Positions 47,222 through 54,942 of a DNA stretch of 64,000 nucleotides are shown in pieces; position 1 is the stretch's first letter; the number at the start of each line of letters is the position of its first letter. Origin of the DNA: Pseudomaricurvus albidus (lineage in GTDB: Bacteria; Pseudomonadota; Gammaproteobacteria; Pseudomonadales; Cellvibrionaceae); assembly GCF_018863235.1 (NCBI RefSeq), contig NZ_JAHKRS010000006.1, positions 171,440 through 235,439 of the forward strand, given 5' to 3'. The notes under the pieces are model-generated. The model ran no database searches, was not told the DNA's origin, and was given only the letters and a program-made list of their open reading frames with translations. A program made the position numbers and the translations under genes.

Positions 47222-47908
47222 ATGACTCCCGAACGATTTGAAACCATTTGCAAAGTCCTGTCACAAAGACAGCCCGATTTAACCGTCATCACTGACGAGG
47301 TCCATAAGGGGCGCAACCTGTCTGCGATTGTCAGAACCTGTGACGCCGTAGGAATCCAGGAGTTTCACTGTGTAGAACCGCGCAAAGGTTATCGTGCTTT
47401 CCGGGGCACGGCACTGGGCAGTCATAAATGGGTTGATACGGTCTTGCACTCAGAGGTTTCAACCGGAATCAATCACCTTAAACAGAAGGGCTTCAAGATA
47501 GTCGCTGCTCACCTCTCTGATGCCGCGGTGGATTTCAGAGAGGTCGATTACACCGTCCCAACTGCTTTATTGATGGGGACAGAGAAAGAGGGCGTCAGCA
47601 CCGAGGCTTTGGCACTTGTCGATGAAGAGGTGGTAATACCCATGATGGGGATGGTGGAGTCGTTTAATGTATCGGTGGCTTGCGCCATCATACTGACCGA
47701 AGTGCAGAGGCAGCGAAAAAAAGCCGGACTGTATGATACCCGTAGACTTTCTGACGAGGTGTACAACATCAAATTGTTTCAGTGGTGTCAGCCTGTTGTA
47801 ACCAAATTCTGTGATGAGCGCGGACTGGAATACCCTCCAATAGATGAGGAGGGGGAGATCATTAACCCAGCCGATTGGTATCGCAAAATTCGTGAAGCAG
47901 CAAAGTAG
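47222..47908 (+). CDS. trmH: tRNA (guanosine-18-2'-O-)-methyltransferase TrmH
   Basis: A 228-aa SPOUT-class methyltransferase that modifies G18 in the D-loop of tRNAs. Length and sequence pattern match E. coli TrmH (229 aa): RQPDLTVITDEVHKGRNLSA near the start with the catalytic arginine, SDAAVDFREVDYT, then the knotted AdoMet-binding core LLMGTEKEGVS, VIPMMGMVESFNVSVA. The ATG at 47222 is chosen; a TTG two codons upstream also reads in frame. No strong Shine-Dalgarno sequence. It is downstream of an AT-rich interval and convergent with a candidate small RNA. Confidence 0.93.
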   Translation: MTPERFETICKVLSQRQPDLTVITDEVHKGRNLSAIVRTCDAVGIQEFHCVEPRKGYRAFRGTALGSHKWVDTVLHSEVSTGINHLKQKGFKIVAAHLSDAAVDFREVDYTVPTALLMGTEKEGVSTEALALVDEEVVIPMMGMVESFNVSVACAIILTEVQRQRKKAGLYDTRRLSDEVYNIKLFQWCQPVVTKFCDERGLEYPPIDEEGEIINPADWYRKIREAAK

Positions 47909-47957
47909 CAGATGCTGCATAAATTGATGGACGACATGCTAGATAAAAGTAACAGAC

Positions 47958-48134
47958 AAAAAAAATCGGACAGCCCAGGGGGAGGGACTGTCCGTAAGAC
48001 CATTAGGAGTGAAACATTTTAAGGAGGTGCCTCAGGCGTCTGTGAAGGCAGATCCTTAAAATTGAACCTTTGGGCTCACCCTCAGGCTCAACCGGTGCTT
48101 ACTAACACTTGGGGGATGTGTGCCACCAGTTGAT
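47958..48134 (-). ncRNA. Candidate four-hairpin small RNA with UCCCCC loops
   Basis: Read on the minus strand, four consecutive hairpins fill the gap between the channel gene and trmH. H1 pairs CTGGTG (48129-48124) with CACCGG (48097-48092) and has an inner ACAC/GTGT and an AUCCCCCAA loop. H2 pairs TTGAGCC (48091-48085) with GGTTCAA (48068-48062). H3 pairs ATTTTAAGGA (48062-48053) with TCCTTAAAAT (48025-48016). H4 is the terminator CGGACAG/CTGTCCG (47994-47967) with loop UCCCCCU, then AUUUUUUUU. H1 and H2 each contain a pair that is G-U on this strand but A-C on the other, so the minus strand is favoured. CTGACT (48170-48165), 18 bp, GATAAT (48146-48141) would start it near 48134. The function is unknown. 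Confidence 0.62.
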
Positions 48135-48237
48135 TTAAGTATTATCCAGCTCGAAGAAACTTCCAGTCAGCACAGATCGATTCTTAAACGGATTTGCAAT
48201 ATCCTTATACATCTCTTCGTATAAAAGGCTATATCTT

Positions 48238-49026
48238 TTAATTCTCTCTATCCTTGGTGAGCTGATCCAGTTTTTTCTCCAGCCGGTTAAGCTGTTGCTC
48301 GAGCCGGGCAATGTCTCTGGCCTCAGCCTTGCGTATGCGCCGAGCGTCGGCGTGAGAGGACCGCTCAATTATGAATGCTGCTATATTTGCGGTTAGCAAA
48401 GAAACCAGCCCCAATCCGATCAACATTAACAGCCCGGCAAAAATACGCCCGACGGTACTCGTTGGTACAATATCTCCGTAGCCTACGGTGGTAATCGTCA
48501 CCCAGGCCCACCAGATGCCATCACCTGCATCATCTATCGCGGTATCAATCTCACTGATTACAAAGCCGGCCATCACAACCACAATGGCTGAGCCCAAAAA
48601 CGTGGGAAGTAATGCGTTTCGCGTTAACAGTCGTGCCAGTGATGACCCCATATGGACAGTCAAATCCAGCAGAATCAGCAACCTCAATAAGCGCAGTGCT
48701 CCGAAGTATGATTCAACGCCCAGCAACATCGGTAGCCCGGCCACAATAATCGCCATATTCATCCAGTTATTGCGGATATATCGACGCCTGTTATCCACCA
48801 GCAACAACATTAACGAGGTTTCCAAAACAAACATCGACCAGAGTGCTATATCCAGGCGGGTATTCATAAACTGAGGGTTATGCAGCACGCTGCCTTCATA
48901 CCATATCCCGAGCATCCAGAAACCGGCGGCCAACAGTGGCCATTCAAGTATTCGGTAGCAGATCAATGCCCGCTGGTTTTCGGAGTTGTCCGGCCCGGCC
49001 AAGCCGAGGAAAGGCATAATCTTCAT
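48238..49026 (-). CDS. Voltage-gated-type potassium channel family protein
   Basis: A 262-aa membrane protein of the ion-transporter/Kv-like family. Helices S1-S4 span about 30-125, with an S4-like ALRLLRLLILLD. The pore helix and selectivity filter TVGYGD are at 180-185 (WWAWVTITTVGYGDIVPT), followed by S6 (about 193-220). A C-terminal coiled coil (about 225-260, EARDIARLEQQLNRLEKK) probably assembles the tetramer. S4 has few arginines, so voltage sensing may be weak. The filter indicates potassium selectivity. It is a single gene. The candidate small RNA lies immediately downstream in the same orientation and might be derived from its 3' region. Confidence 0.9.
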   Translation of the reverse strand: MKIMPFLGLAGPDNSENQRALICYRILEWPLLAAGFWMLGIWYEGSVLHNPQFMNTRLDIALWSMFVLETSLMLLLVDNRRRYIRNNWMNMAIIVAGLPMLLGVESYFGALRLLRLLILLDLTVHMGSSLARLLTRNALLPTFLGSAIVVVMAGFVISEIDTAIDDAGDGIWWAWVTITTVGYGDIVPTSTVGRIFAGLLMLIGLGLVSLLTANIAAFIIERSSHADARRIRKAEARDIARLEQQLNRLEKKLDQLTKDREN

Positions 49027-49293
49027 TATCAGTGTGAACTCCTATGGCATAGACGGACAACCAAGAACTTTGTCTCAAGCCGGAATATTATGTCATGCCT
49101 CCCGCAGCCTGTGTTCTATAGTCTATAAAACGGCTTATTAATATAGCCAAATATATTTCACTTCTTTCGGTTTGTGACCGGAAATGCCAAAATGTTCACT
49201 ACTTATTAACTTTCAAATCATTTACTCTGTATCAAGTACAGGTGCAGCGTCCAGCCGTTCAATTTGTACTGTACCGCTATAGAAGGTGAGCTA

Positions 49294-49932
49294 ATGGATA
49301 AGGCAAAACAGAAAGTTCAGCAATTCAGGCAGCGGGAACAAGCCATTCTCGATACTGCTCTGGAGCTATTGATCGAGCACGGTGAAGAAAGGGTCACTGT
49401 TGAACAAATTGCAGCTCGTGTCGATATTGGCAAGGGCACAATTTATAAGCACTTCACTTCCAAGTCGGAGATTTACATCCGCTTGCTGTTTGATTATGAG
49501 CAGCAACTTAAAGCCGATATGGATCAGGCCATTATTGACGCAGAAGCCGGTGATTACAGTGCGCCTGCACGAGTCTATTTCGGCAAGCGCATGTCCGATC
49601 CAGTAAGGGCCAGGTTATTCCAGCGGCTCGAGGAAAAGATGGTCGCTAATGGTGAAGAAAAAGAAAAGCTGGAAGAATTGGAAAGCCTTCGTCAGGCAGC
49701 ATTGGTCAATCTGAATCAGTCCTTTGCCAATCGCATTAAAGAAGGGCGCCTGATCAAGGATGTTCCTCCATATTATTATTACCTTGCTTACTGGGCGCTC
49801 ACCCATGGTGCAGTAGAGCTCTATCACAATCACTCCTTTCACGACTTGATTGCTGACAAGCCGGATTTCATGAAATTCATAATGGATCTTGGCTTGCACA
49901 TGGGGGTTAAAACTCCTCAGCCAGACGAATAG
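49294..49932 (+). CDS. TetR-family transcriptional regulator
   Basis: A 212-aa TetR/AcrR regulator. The helix-turn-helix is VTVEQIAARVDIGKGTIYKHF (about residues 33-53, written here in part), with the usual ILDTALELLIEHG first helix. The C-terminal ligand-binding domain is all-helical. The ATG at 49294 has AAGGTGAG upstream and was chosen over an in-frame codon at 49264. The gene is followed 42 bp later by DUF1285. The same TetR-DUF1285 pair near ETF dehydrogenase genes is familiar from Pseudomonas, so control of beta-oxidation electron transfer is a reasonable guess. Ligand and targets are unknown. Confidence 0.9.
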   Translation: MDKAKQKVQQFRQREQAILDTALELLIEHGEERVTVEQIAARVDIGKGTIYKHFTSKSEIYIRLLFDYEQQLKADMDQAIIDAEAGDYSAPARVYFGKRMSDPVRARLFQRLEEKMVANGEEKEKLEELESLRQAALVNLNQSFANRIKEGRLIKDVPPYYYYLAYWALTHGAVELYHNHSFHDLIADKPDFMKFIMDLGLHMGVKTPQPDE

Positions 49933-49974
49933 CGGCAGAGTGACTCGAGATTAAAGCGACTATAAAGAGCAGAT

Positions 49975-50550
49975 ATGATGACAGAAAATGCCTCCGAGAG
50001 ACTGTTCCAGTCTCTGCAGGACATACAGCACGATTATGAAAGCAGCCTGCCACCCGTCGAGAAATGGAACCCCGAGCTTAACGGCGATCTCGATATGCGC
50101 ATTGACCGTGAAGGGCAGTGGTTTTATCAGGGTGGCAAGCTCACACGTCCAGCCATGGTCAAGATGTTCTCCAGTATCCTCAAGCGGGAAGGCGATGATT
50201 ACTTTCTGGTAACCCCTGTAGAGAAGTGGCGCATTACTGTCGATGTAGCTCCCTTTGTCATGCTTTCCCTGCGCACTGAAGAAGAGAAAGGCCAGCAGGG
50301 TGTGGTTCTCACAAGCAATGTAGGTAATGATGTACTGATCGGGCCTGAAAACCCCTTTTGGATCGAGTCGGGTCTGGAGAGTACCCCTTTGCCGATGATG
50401 ATGGTGAGAAACGGTCTGCCAGGACTGTTAAGCCGGAATGTATTTTACGAGCTGGTGGAGCTTTGCAGTCCTGTCCAGAGTGCAGATGGCAAAGAGCTAT
50501 GGACCTTCGAAAGTGCGGGGGAAACTTATAGCGTCGGCAGTATCGAATAG
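49975..50550 (+). CDS. DUF1285 family protein
   Basis: A 191-aa cytosolic protein of the DUF1285 family. Recognisable conserved stretches are PPVEKWNPELNGDLDMRIDR, WFYQGGKLTRPAMVKMFSSIL, DYFLVTPVEKWRITVDVAPF and the C-terminal NVFYELVELC. Members adopt a small mixed fold and have no known activity. Two adjacent ATGs (49975 and 49978) can serve. AAGAG lies just upstream. It follows the TetR gene and converges on the ETF-QO gene over a shared bidirectional terminator. Confidence 0.88.
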   Translation: MMTENASERLFQSLQDIQHDYESSLPPVEKWNPELNGDLDMRIDREGQWFYQGGKLTRPAMVKMFSSILKREGDDYFLVTPVEKWRITVDVAPFVMLSLRTEEEKGQQGVVLTSNVGNDVLIGPENPFWIESGLESTPLPMMMVRNGLPGLLSRNVFYELVELCSPVQSADGKELWTFESAGETYSVGSIE

Positions 50551-50596
50551 CATACAAGGTCGACTGCCCGCCTTGTCAGGGCGCTTAACGGGTATA

Positions 50597-50623
50597 AAAA
50601 AAGGAGGCTATGCCTCCTTTTTT
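50597..50623. terminator. Bidirectional terminator between DUF1285 and ETF-QO genes
   Basis: AAAAAAGGAGGC, loop TAT, GCCTCCTTTTTT, a 12-bp stem with A and T runs on both sides, positioned between two convergent stop codons. Confidence 0.93.
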
Positions 50624-50642
50624 CACGTGCCTAATACAAAGA

Positions 50643-52283
50643 TTACATATTAGGGTAGTTAGGGCCACCAGCTCCCTCAGGCACGACCCAGACAATGTTT
50701 TGAGTTGGGTCTTTGATGTCACACGTCTTACAGTGTACACAGTTCTGAGCATTGATCTGGAAGCGCTTGTCACCGCTGTCTTCTTCAACAATCTCATACA
50801 CACCGGCCGGACAGTAACGCTGTGCAGGCTCTGCGTAAGTTGGCAGATTGAAGTTGATGGGGACATCTTTGTCTTTCAAGGTCAGGTGACAAGGCTGGTC
50901 TTCTTCATGGTTCGTATTGGAAAGGAACACAGAAGACAGCTTGTCAAAGCTCAACTTGCCATCAGGCTTCGGATAAGTGATTGGAGTGAAGTCTGATGCA
51001 GGCTTCATCTGAGCGTGGTCTGCAACCGGATCTGAAAGGGTCCAGGGCAAATTGCCGTTAAAGATGTTGATATCAATAAACGCGTAAGCCGAGCCAATGA
51101 TATTGCCCCATTTGTGCTGGGCAGGACCAAAGTTACGCTGCGCCCAAAGTTCTTTATAGGCCCAGGAGTTCTTGTAGGCTTCGCCAAACTCGGTGACATC
51201 ATCATTTGCGCGCTCGGCTTTGATCGCATCTACCACACACTCAGCAGCAACCATACCGGACTTCATGGCCGTGTGGCTGCCTTTAATTTTGGCGAAGTTC
51301 AACGTACCTGCATCATCACCAATCAGCATGCCGCCTGGGAAGTGCATTTTGGGTTGAGACTGAATACCACCCTTGGTGATTGCACGAGCACCGTAAACCA
51401 GGCGCTCACCACCTTCGAGGTACTGCTTAATGACAGGGTGATGTTTGTAACGCTGGAACTCATCAAATGGGCTCAGGTAAGGGTTGTCGTAAGACAGATC
51501 TGTAATCAGACCACAAACCACTTGATTGTCTTCGATATGGTACAAGAAGCTACCGCCGGCAGCGCCGTTTTCAGCCAGAGGCCAGCCAGCCGTGTGAACA
51601 ACCAGGCCTTCTTTGTGCTGCTCTGGGGGAACTTTCCAGATTTCCTTGATGCCGATACCATAGTGTTGAGGCTCTTTACCTTCATTGAGGTTGAACTTCT
51701 CGATCAGCTGCTTACCCAAATGACCGCGACAGCCCTCACCAAACAGGGTGTACTTGCCGTGCAGTTCCATACCGGGCATGTATGAGTCTTTCTGCTCACC
51801 GTTCATGCCGATGCCCATATCACCAGTGGCGATACCTTTGACGCTGCCATCTTCGTGGTACAGAACTTCAGAAGCAGCAAAGCAAGGGTAGATCTCTACG
51901 CCCAAAGCTTCTGCCTGCTCAGCCAGCCAGCGGCAAAGGTTGCCCAGACTGATAATGTAATTGCCTTCATTGTGCATGGTCTTGGGCACAAAGAAGTTAG
52001 GTACTTTTTGGCCTTTCTCTTCGTTCTTCAGAACGTAGATGTCATCACCGGTTACAGAAACGTTGACCGGAGCACCTTTTTCTTTCCAGTCAGGAAAGAG
52101 TTCATTCAGTGCTTTGGGTTCAAACACAGCACCTGAGAGGATGTGCGCACCAACCTCAGAGCCTTTTTCAACCACACAGACACTAATTTCTTCGTTCAGT
52201 TGGCGAATACGGCATGCAGCGGCTAAACCAGAGGGGCCGGCACCGACGATGACGACATCGTATTCCATATATTCACGTTCCAC
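50643..52283 (-). CDS. Electron transfer flavoprotein-ubiquinone oxidoreductase
   Basis: A 546-aa ETF dehydrogenase that passes electrons from reduced ETF to ubiquinone at the inner membrane. The FAD-binding VVIVGAGPSGLAAA is at the N-terminus. PKMHFPGGMLIGDDAGTLNF and the central ubiquinone-facing hydrophobic segments are present. The 4Fe-4S ligands are in the C-terminal CPAGVYEIVEED and NCVHCKTCDIKDP. Length matches bacterial and human mature forms. The GTG at 52283 gives the family start MEREYMEYDVV and has GGAG 9 nt upstream. A shorter ATG at 52268 is possible. It is divergent from etfB. Palindromic elements lie between them. It functions with EtfAB and acyl-CoA dehydrogenases. Confidence 0.95.
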   Translation of the reverse strand: MEREYMEYDVVIVGAGPSGLAAACRIRQLNEEISVCVVEKGSEVGAHILSGAVFEPKALNELFPDWKEKGAPVNVSVTGDDIYVLKNEEKGQKVPNFFVPKTMHNEGNYIISLGNLCRWLAEQAEALGVEIYPCFAASEVLYHEDGSVKGIATGDMGIGMNGEQKDSYMPGMELHGKYTLFGEGCRGHLGKQLIEKFNLNEGKEPQHYGIGIKEIWKVPPEQHKEGLVVHTAGWPLAENGAAGGSFLYHIEDNQVVCGLITDLSYDNPYLSPFDEFQRYKHHPVIKQYLEGGERLVYGARAITKGGIQSQPKMHFPGGMLIGDDAGTLNFAKIKGSHTAMKSGMVAAECVVDAIKAERANDDVTEFGEAYKNSWAYKELWAQRNFGPAQHKWGNIIGSAYAFIDINIFNGNLPWTLSDPVADHAQMKPASDFTPITYPKPDGKLSFDKLSSVFLSNTNHEEDQPCHLTLKDKDVPINFNLPTYAEPAQRYCPAGVYEIVEEDSGDKRFQINAQNCVHCKTCDIKDPTQNIVWVVPEGAGGPNYPNM

Positions 52284-52310
52284 AGTCTTCTCTCCTGGCT
52301 GTTATGAATC

Positions 52311-52322
52311 GTTTTGCAAAAC
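52311..52322. promoter_or_regulatory. 12-bp palindrome upstream of ETF-QO
   Basis: GTTTTGCAAAAC is a perfect palindrome 28 bp upstream of the ETF-QO start codon. In Pseudomonas the ETF genes are under fatty-acid-responsive TetR-type control. A similar role here is inference, since the arms are not the PsrA consensus. Confidence 0.45.
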
Positions 52323-52433
52323 AGAAAGCCTTGGCTAATCTTAGGCTGTCACGGTAGTTTCACTAAGGTAGCTTTACCTGCGGCGGATTATATAGAAGCT
52401 AACTAGCTGATACCAATGGCAATTTCTACCATT

Positions 52434-52464
52434 TGCCCCTTAAAAAGGGCACTTTGGGCACTTT
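52434..52464. promoter_or_regulatory. Inverted and tandem repeats in the ETF divergent region
   Basis: TGCCC (52434-52438) and GGGCA (52447-52451) form an 8-bp-spaced dyad. GGGCACTTT is repeated head to tail at 52447-52455 and 52456-52464. They lie midway in the 487-bp gap between ETF-QO and etfB, where both promoters must be. No gene is seen in the remaining sequence. TATATT (52713-52718) is a possible -10 box for etfB. Confidence 0.45.
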
Positions 52465-52770
52465 CTATTGTCAGATGAGAGTCCATACTTACCTTCGCCG
52501 CCAAATGACCAAAGAGAAGTTAAATCCCCAAAGCCCCTTATTTTATGGGTGTTGCATACATGAAAGACGTTTTTTTATCTGCCGTTTAGGCAGCTAAAAA
52601 TGCGTGGGTATTGATTTTAAAGGGCGAAACGGTCAGTATATCCGCCGCTCAAAAGACCGATAGAACCTTATTTAAGAGGTCGGGTCAGGCTTCCGAGCCA
52701 TGGAAACGCTAGTATATTGCCGTGGTAATGGCTGGTTTTTATCCTTAACAGATAAGCGAATGGGAAATCC

Positions 52771-53523
52771 ATGAAGATTCTTGTTGCAGTTAAACGCGTT
52801 GTTGATTACAACGTGAAGGTCCGTCCAAAGTCCGACGGCACCGACGTTGATATCGCCAACGCTAAAATGTCCATCAACCCCTTTTGTGAAATTGCTGTCG
52901 AAGAAGCGGTTCGCCTGAAAGAGAAGGGCGTTGCTACCGAAATCGTAGCGGTCTCAATGGGACCTAAGCAATCGCAGGAGCAAATCCGCACTGCAATGGC
53001 TTTAGGTGCTGATCGAGGCATTCTGGTTGAGTCTGATGATGCTCTTGAGCCACTGGCTGTTGCCAAGTGCCTGAAAGCGATCATCGCCAACGAAAGTCCT
53101 GATCTGGTTATCATGGGCAAGCAGTCCATCGATGGCGACAACAACCAAACTGGCCAGATGCTCGGCGCTCTGACCTCTATGCCTCAAGGTACTTTCGCTT
53201 CTGAAGTAGAAATTGCTGACGGTAAAGCCAAAGTCACTCGTGAAATCGATGGCGGTCTGCAGACGGTTGAGCTGACTCTGCCTGCGATTGTTACCACTGA
53301 CCTGCGCTTGAATGAACCACGTTACGCATCCCTGCCTAACATCATGAAAGCCAAGAAAAAGCCTCTGGACACTACCACCCCAGCCGATCTGGGTGTTGAT
53401 ACTGCTCCTCGCGTTCAGACCCTGAAAGTTGAGCCACCTGCCGAGCGTCAAGCTGGCATCAAGGTAGCTGACGTTGCTGAACTGGTCGACAAACTGAAAA
53501 ACGAGGCGAAGGTAATCTCATGA
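52771..53523 (+). CDS. etfB: Electron transfer flavoprotein beta subunit
   Basis: A 250-aa ETF beta subunit. It has [14 protein letters not shown] at the start, [14 protein letters not shown] (AMP-binding-type region), [18 protein letters not shown], and the C-terminal signature [20 protein letters not shown], which carries the recognition loop and the trimethyllysine-type region. With EtfA it binds one FAD and one AMP and collects electrons from acyl-CoA dehydrogenases. Its stop codon overlaps the etfA start by 4 nt (ATGA), giving strict coupling. The ATG at 52771 is the family start. Confidence 0.97.
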   Translation: MKILVAVKRVVDYNVKVRPKSDGTDVDIANAKMSINPFCEIAVEEAVRLKEKGVATEIVAVSMGPKQSQEQIRTAMALGADRGILVESDDALEPLAVAKCLKAIIANESPDLVIMGKQSIDGDNNQTGQMLGALTSMPQGTFASEVEIADGKAKVTREIDGGLQTVELTLPAIVTTDLRLNEPRYASLPNIMKAKKKPLDTTTPADLGVDTAPRVQTLKVEPPAERQAGIKVADVAELVDKLKNEAKVIS

Positions 53524-54449
53524 GCATCTTAGTAATTGCTGAACACGACAACGCCAGCCTCAACGGCGCTACTCTGAACGTTGTTGCTGCTGCTAAAGCC
53601 ATTGGTGGTGACATTGAAGTACTGGTTGCTGGTTCTGATTGTGCCGCTGCCGGTGAAGCTGCTGCTAAAGTAGACGGTGTAGCCAAAGTATTGGTTGCTG
53701 ACAACGCTGCTTTCGCACACCAGTTGGCTGAAAACGTTTCTTTGCTGGTTGCTGAAATCGGCAAAAACTACACCCACATTTTGTTCCCTGCGACCACTAA
53801 CGGTAAGAACGTTGCGCCTCGTGCTGCCGCTCTGCTGGATGTACAAGCTATCTCCGACATCATTTCCGTAGAAAGCGCTGACACCTTCAAGCGTCCAGTT
53901 TACGCAGGTAACGTGATTGCTACCGTTCAGAGCTCTGACGCCGTTAAAGTTCTGACTGTTCGTGGTACTGCATTTGATCCTGTACCCGCTGAAGGCGGCT
54001 CTGCTGCTGTTGAAGCCCTGTCCTCTGCAGACGATGCTGGCACCTCCAGTTTTGTTGGTGAAGAGCTGGCTGTTAGCGATCGTCCAGACCTGACTGCTGC
54101 AAGCATTGTGATTTCTGGTGGCCGCGGCATGCAGAACGGCGACAACTTTGAAATGCTGTACAAAGTTGCTGACAAGCTGGGTGCAGCTGTTGGTGCTTCC
54201 CGTGCTGCAGTAGACGCTGGTTTCGTACCCAATGACATGCAAGTTGGTCAGACCGGTAAGATTGTTGCTCCTGACCTGTACGTTGCCGTTGGTATCTCCG
54301 GTGCCATCCAGCACTTGGCAGGCATGAAGGACAGTAAAGTAATCGTTGCAATCAACAAAGACGAAGAGGCTCCTATTTTCCAGGTTGCTGATTACGGTCT
54401 GGTTGCCGATCTGTTCGACGCTGTTCCTGAACTGGAAAGCAGCCTGTAA
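53520..54449 (+). CDS. etfA: Electron transfer flavoprotein alpha subunit
   Basis: A 309-aa ETF alpha subunit. The N-terminal half is the pseudo-nucleotide-binding domain ([17 protein letters not shown]). The C-terminal half is the FAD domain with [34 protein letters not shown] and [20 protein letters not shown], then [20 protein letters not shown]. It is the main FAD-binding subunit and partner of EtfB. The length is typical. It is followed by a strong terminator, so etfBA is a complete two-gene operon. Confidence 0.97.
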   Translation: MSILVIAEHDNASLNGATLNVVAAAKAIGGDIEVLVAGSDCAAAGEAAAKVDGVAKVLVADNAAFAHQLAENVSLLVAEIGKNYTHILFPATTNGKNVAPRAAALLDVQAISDIISVESADTFKRPVYAGNVIATVQSSDAVKVLTVRGTAFDPVPAEGGSAAVEALSSADDAGTSSFVGEELAVSDRPDLTAASIVISGGRGMQNGDNFEMLYKVADKLGAAVGASRAAVDAGFVPNDMQVGQTGKIVAPDLYVAVGISGAIQHLAGMKDSKVIVAINKDEEAPIFQVADYGLVADLFDAVPELESSL

Positions 54450-54470
54450 TCGATCTTGCGATTGATTCCC

Positions 54471-54499
54471 AAAAAGCCGGCATTATTGCCGGCTTTTTT
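54471..54499 (+). terminator. Intrinsic terminator of etfBA
   Basis: AAAAAGCCGGC, loop ATTATT, GCCGGCTTTTT, 11 base pairs with a T run, 21 bp after the etfA stop. Confidence 0.94.
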
Positions 54500-54614
54500 G
54501 TCACTAATTCGTTAAATTGTCAGATTAACGAACAACTACAGAATTATCAGCCTGATACAGTGTCTCACCCAGAGGCAGTGAAAGGCACGTTATGCATGGT
54601 TCATAGAGGTATAA

Positions 54615-54815
54615 ATGGACATAGATACATTTGAGCAATGGTCTCTGATTCTTGGGGTAGGCGGCCTGATTGCCTTTATGGTTTTCATCATGTGGGACTT
54701 GGCTAAAAAATCTAAAGCGGGACGATTCGGGACGTTTATTTTATTTGTTGCCCTTGGCTTGGGTTTACTCGGTTTTATCATCAAAACCGTGCTCGTCGAA
54801 GTGGTCGAGAAATAG
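54615..54815 (+). CDS. DUF2788 small membrane protein
   Basis: A 66-aa inner-membrane protein with two transmembrane helices (about 9-28 and 38-60) joined by the positively charged DLAKKSKAGRFG loop, which should be cytosolic. The pattern matches the DUF2788 family, which is uncharacterised and typically 60-75 residues. It lies just downstream of the etfBA terminator, so it is transcribed from its own promoter. A direct link to ETF function is only positional. Confidence 0.82.
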   Translation: MDIDTFEQWSLILGVGGLIAFMVFIMWDLAKKSKAGRFGTFILFVALGLGLLGFIIKTVLVEVVEK

Positions 54816-54942
54816 CTTTATATTTACCAAGTAACTAATTGATTTTTAAATAAAAAGCACAAACTTTTAAAGTCGTTTCGAGATTGCATTTTGAGTCTAT
54901 ACTCTTAGAAGAGAATGATCTCAGCAGTTGAACGGGTAAAAC

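Noticed and set aside
48135..48368. 77-codon minus-strand frame extending past the channel gene
   Set aside because: Out-of-frame shadow of the potassium-channel-like C-terminus.
53529..54314. 261-codon antisense frame in etfA
   Set aside because: Shadow of a conserved gene; composition Ser/Asn-rich and non-protein-like.
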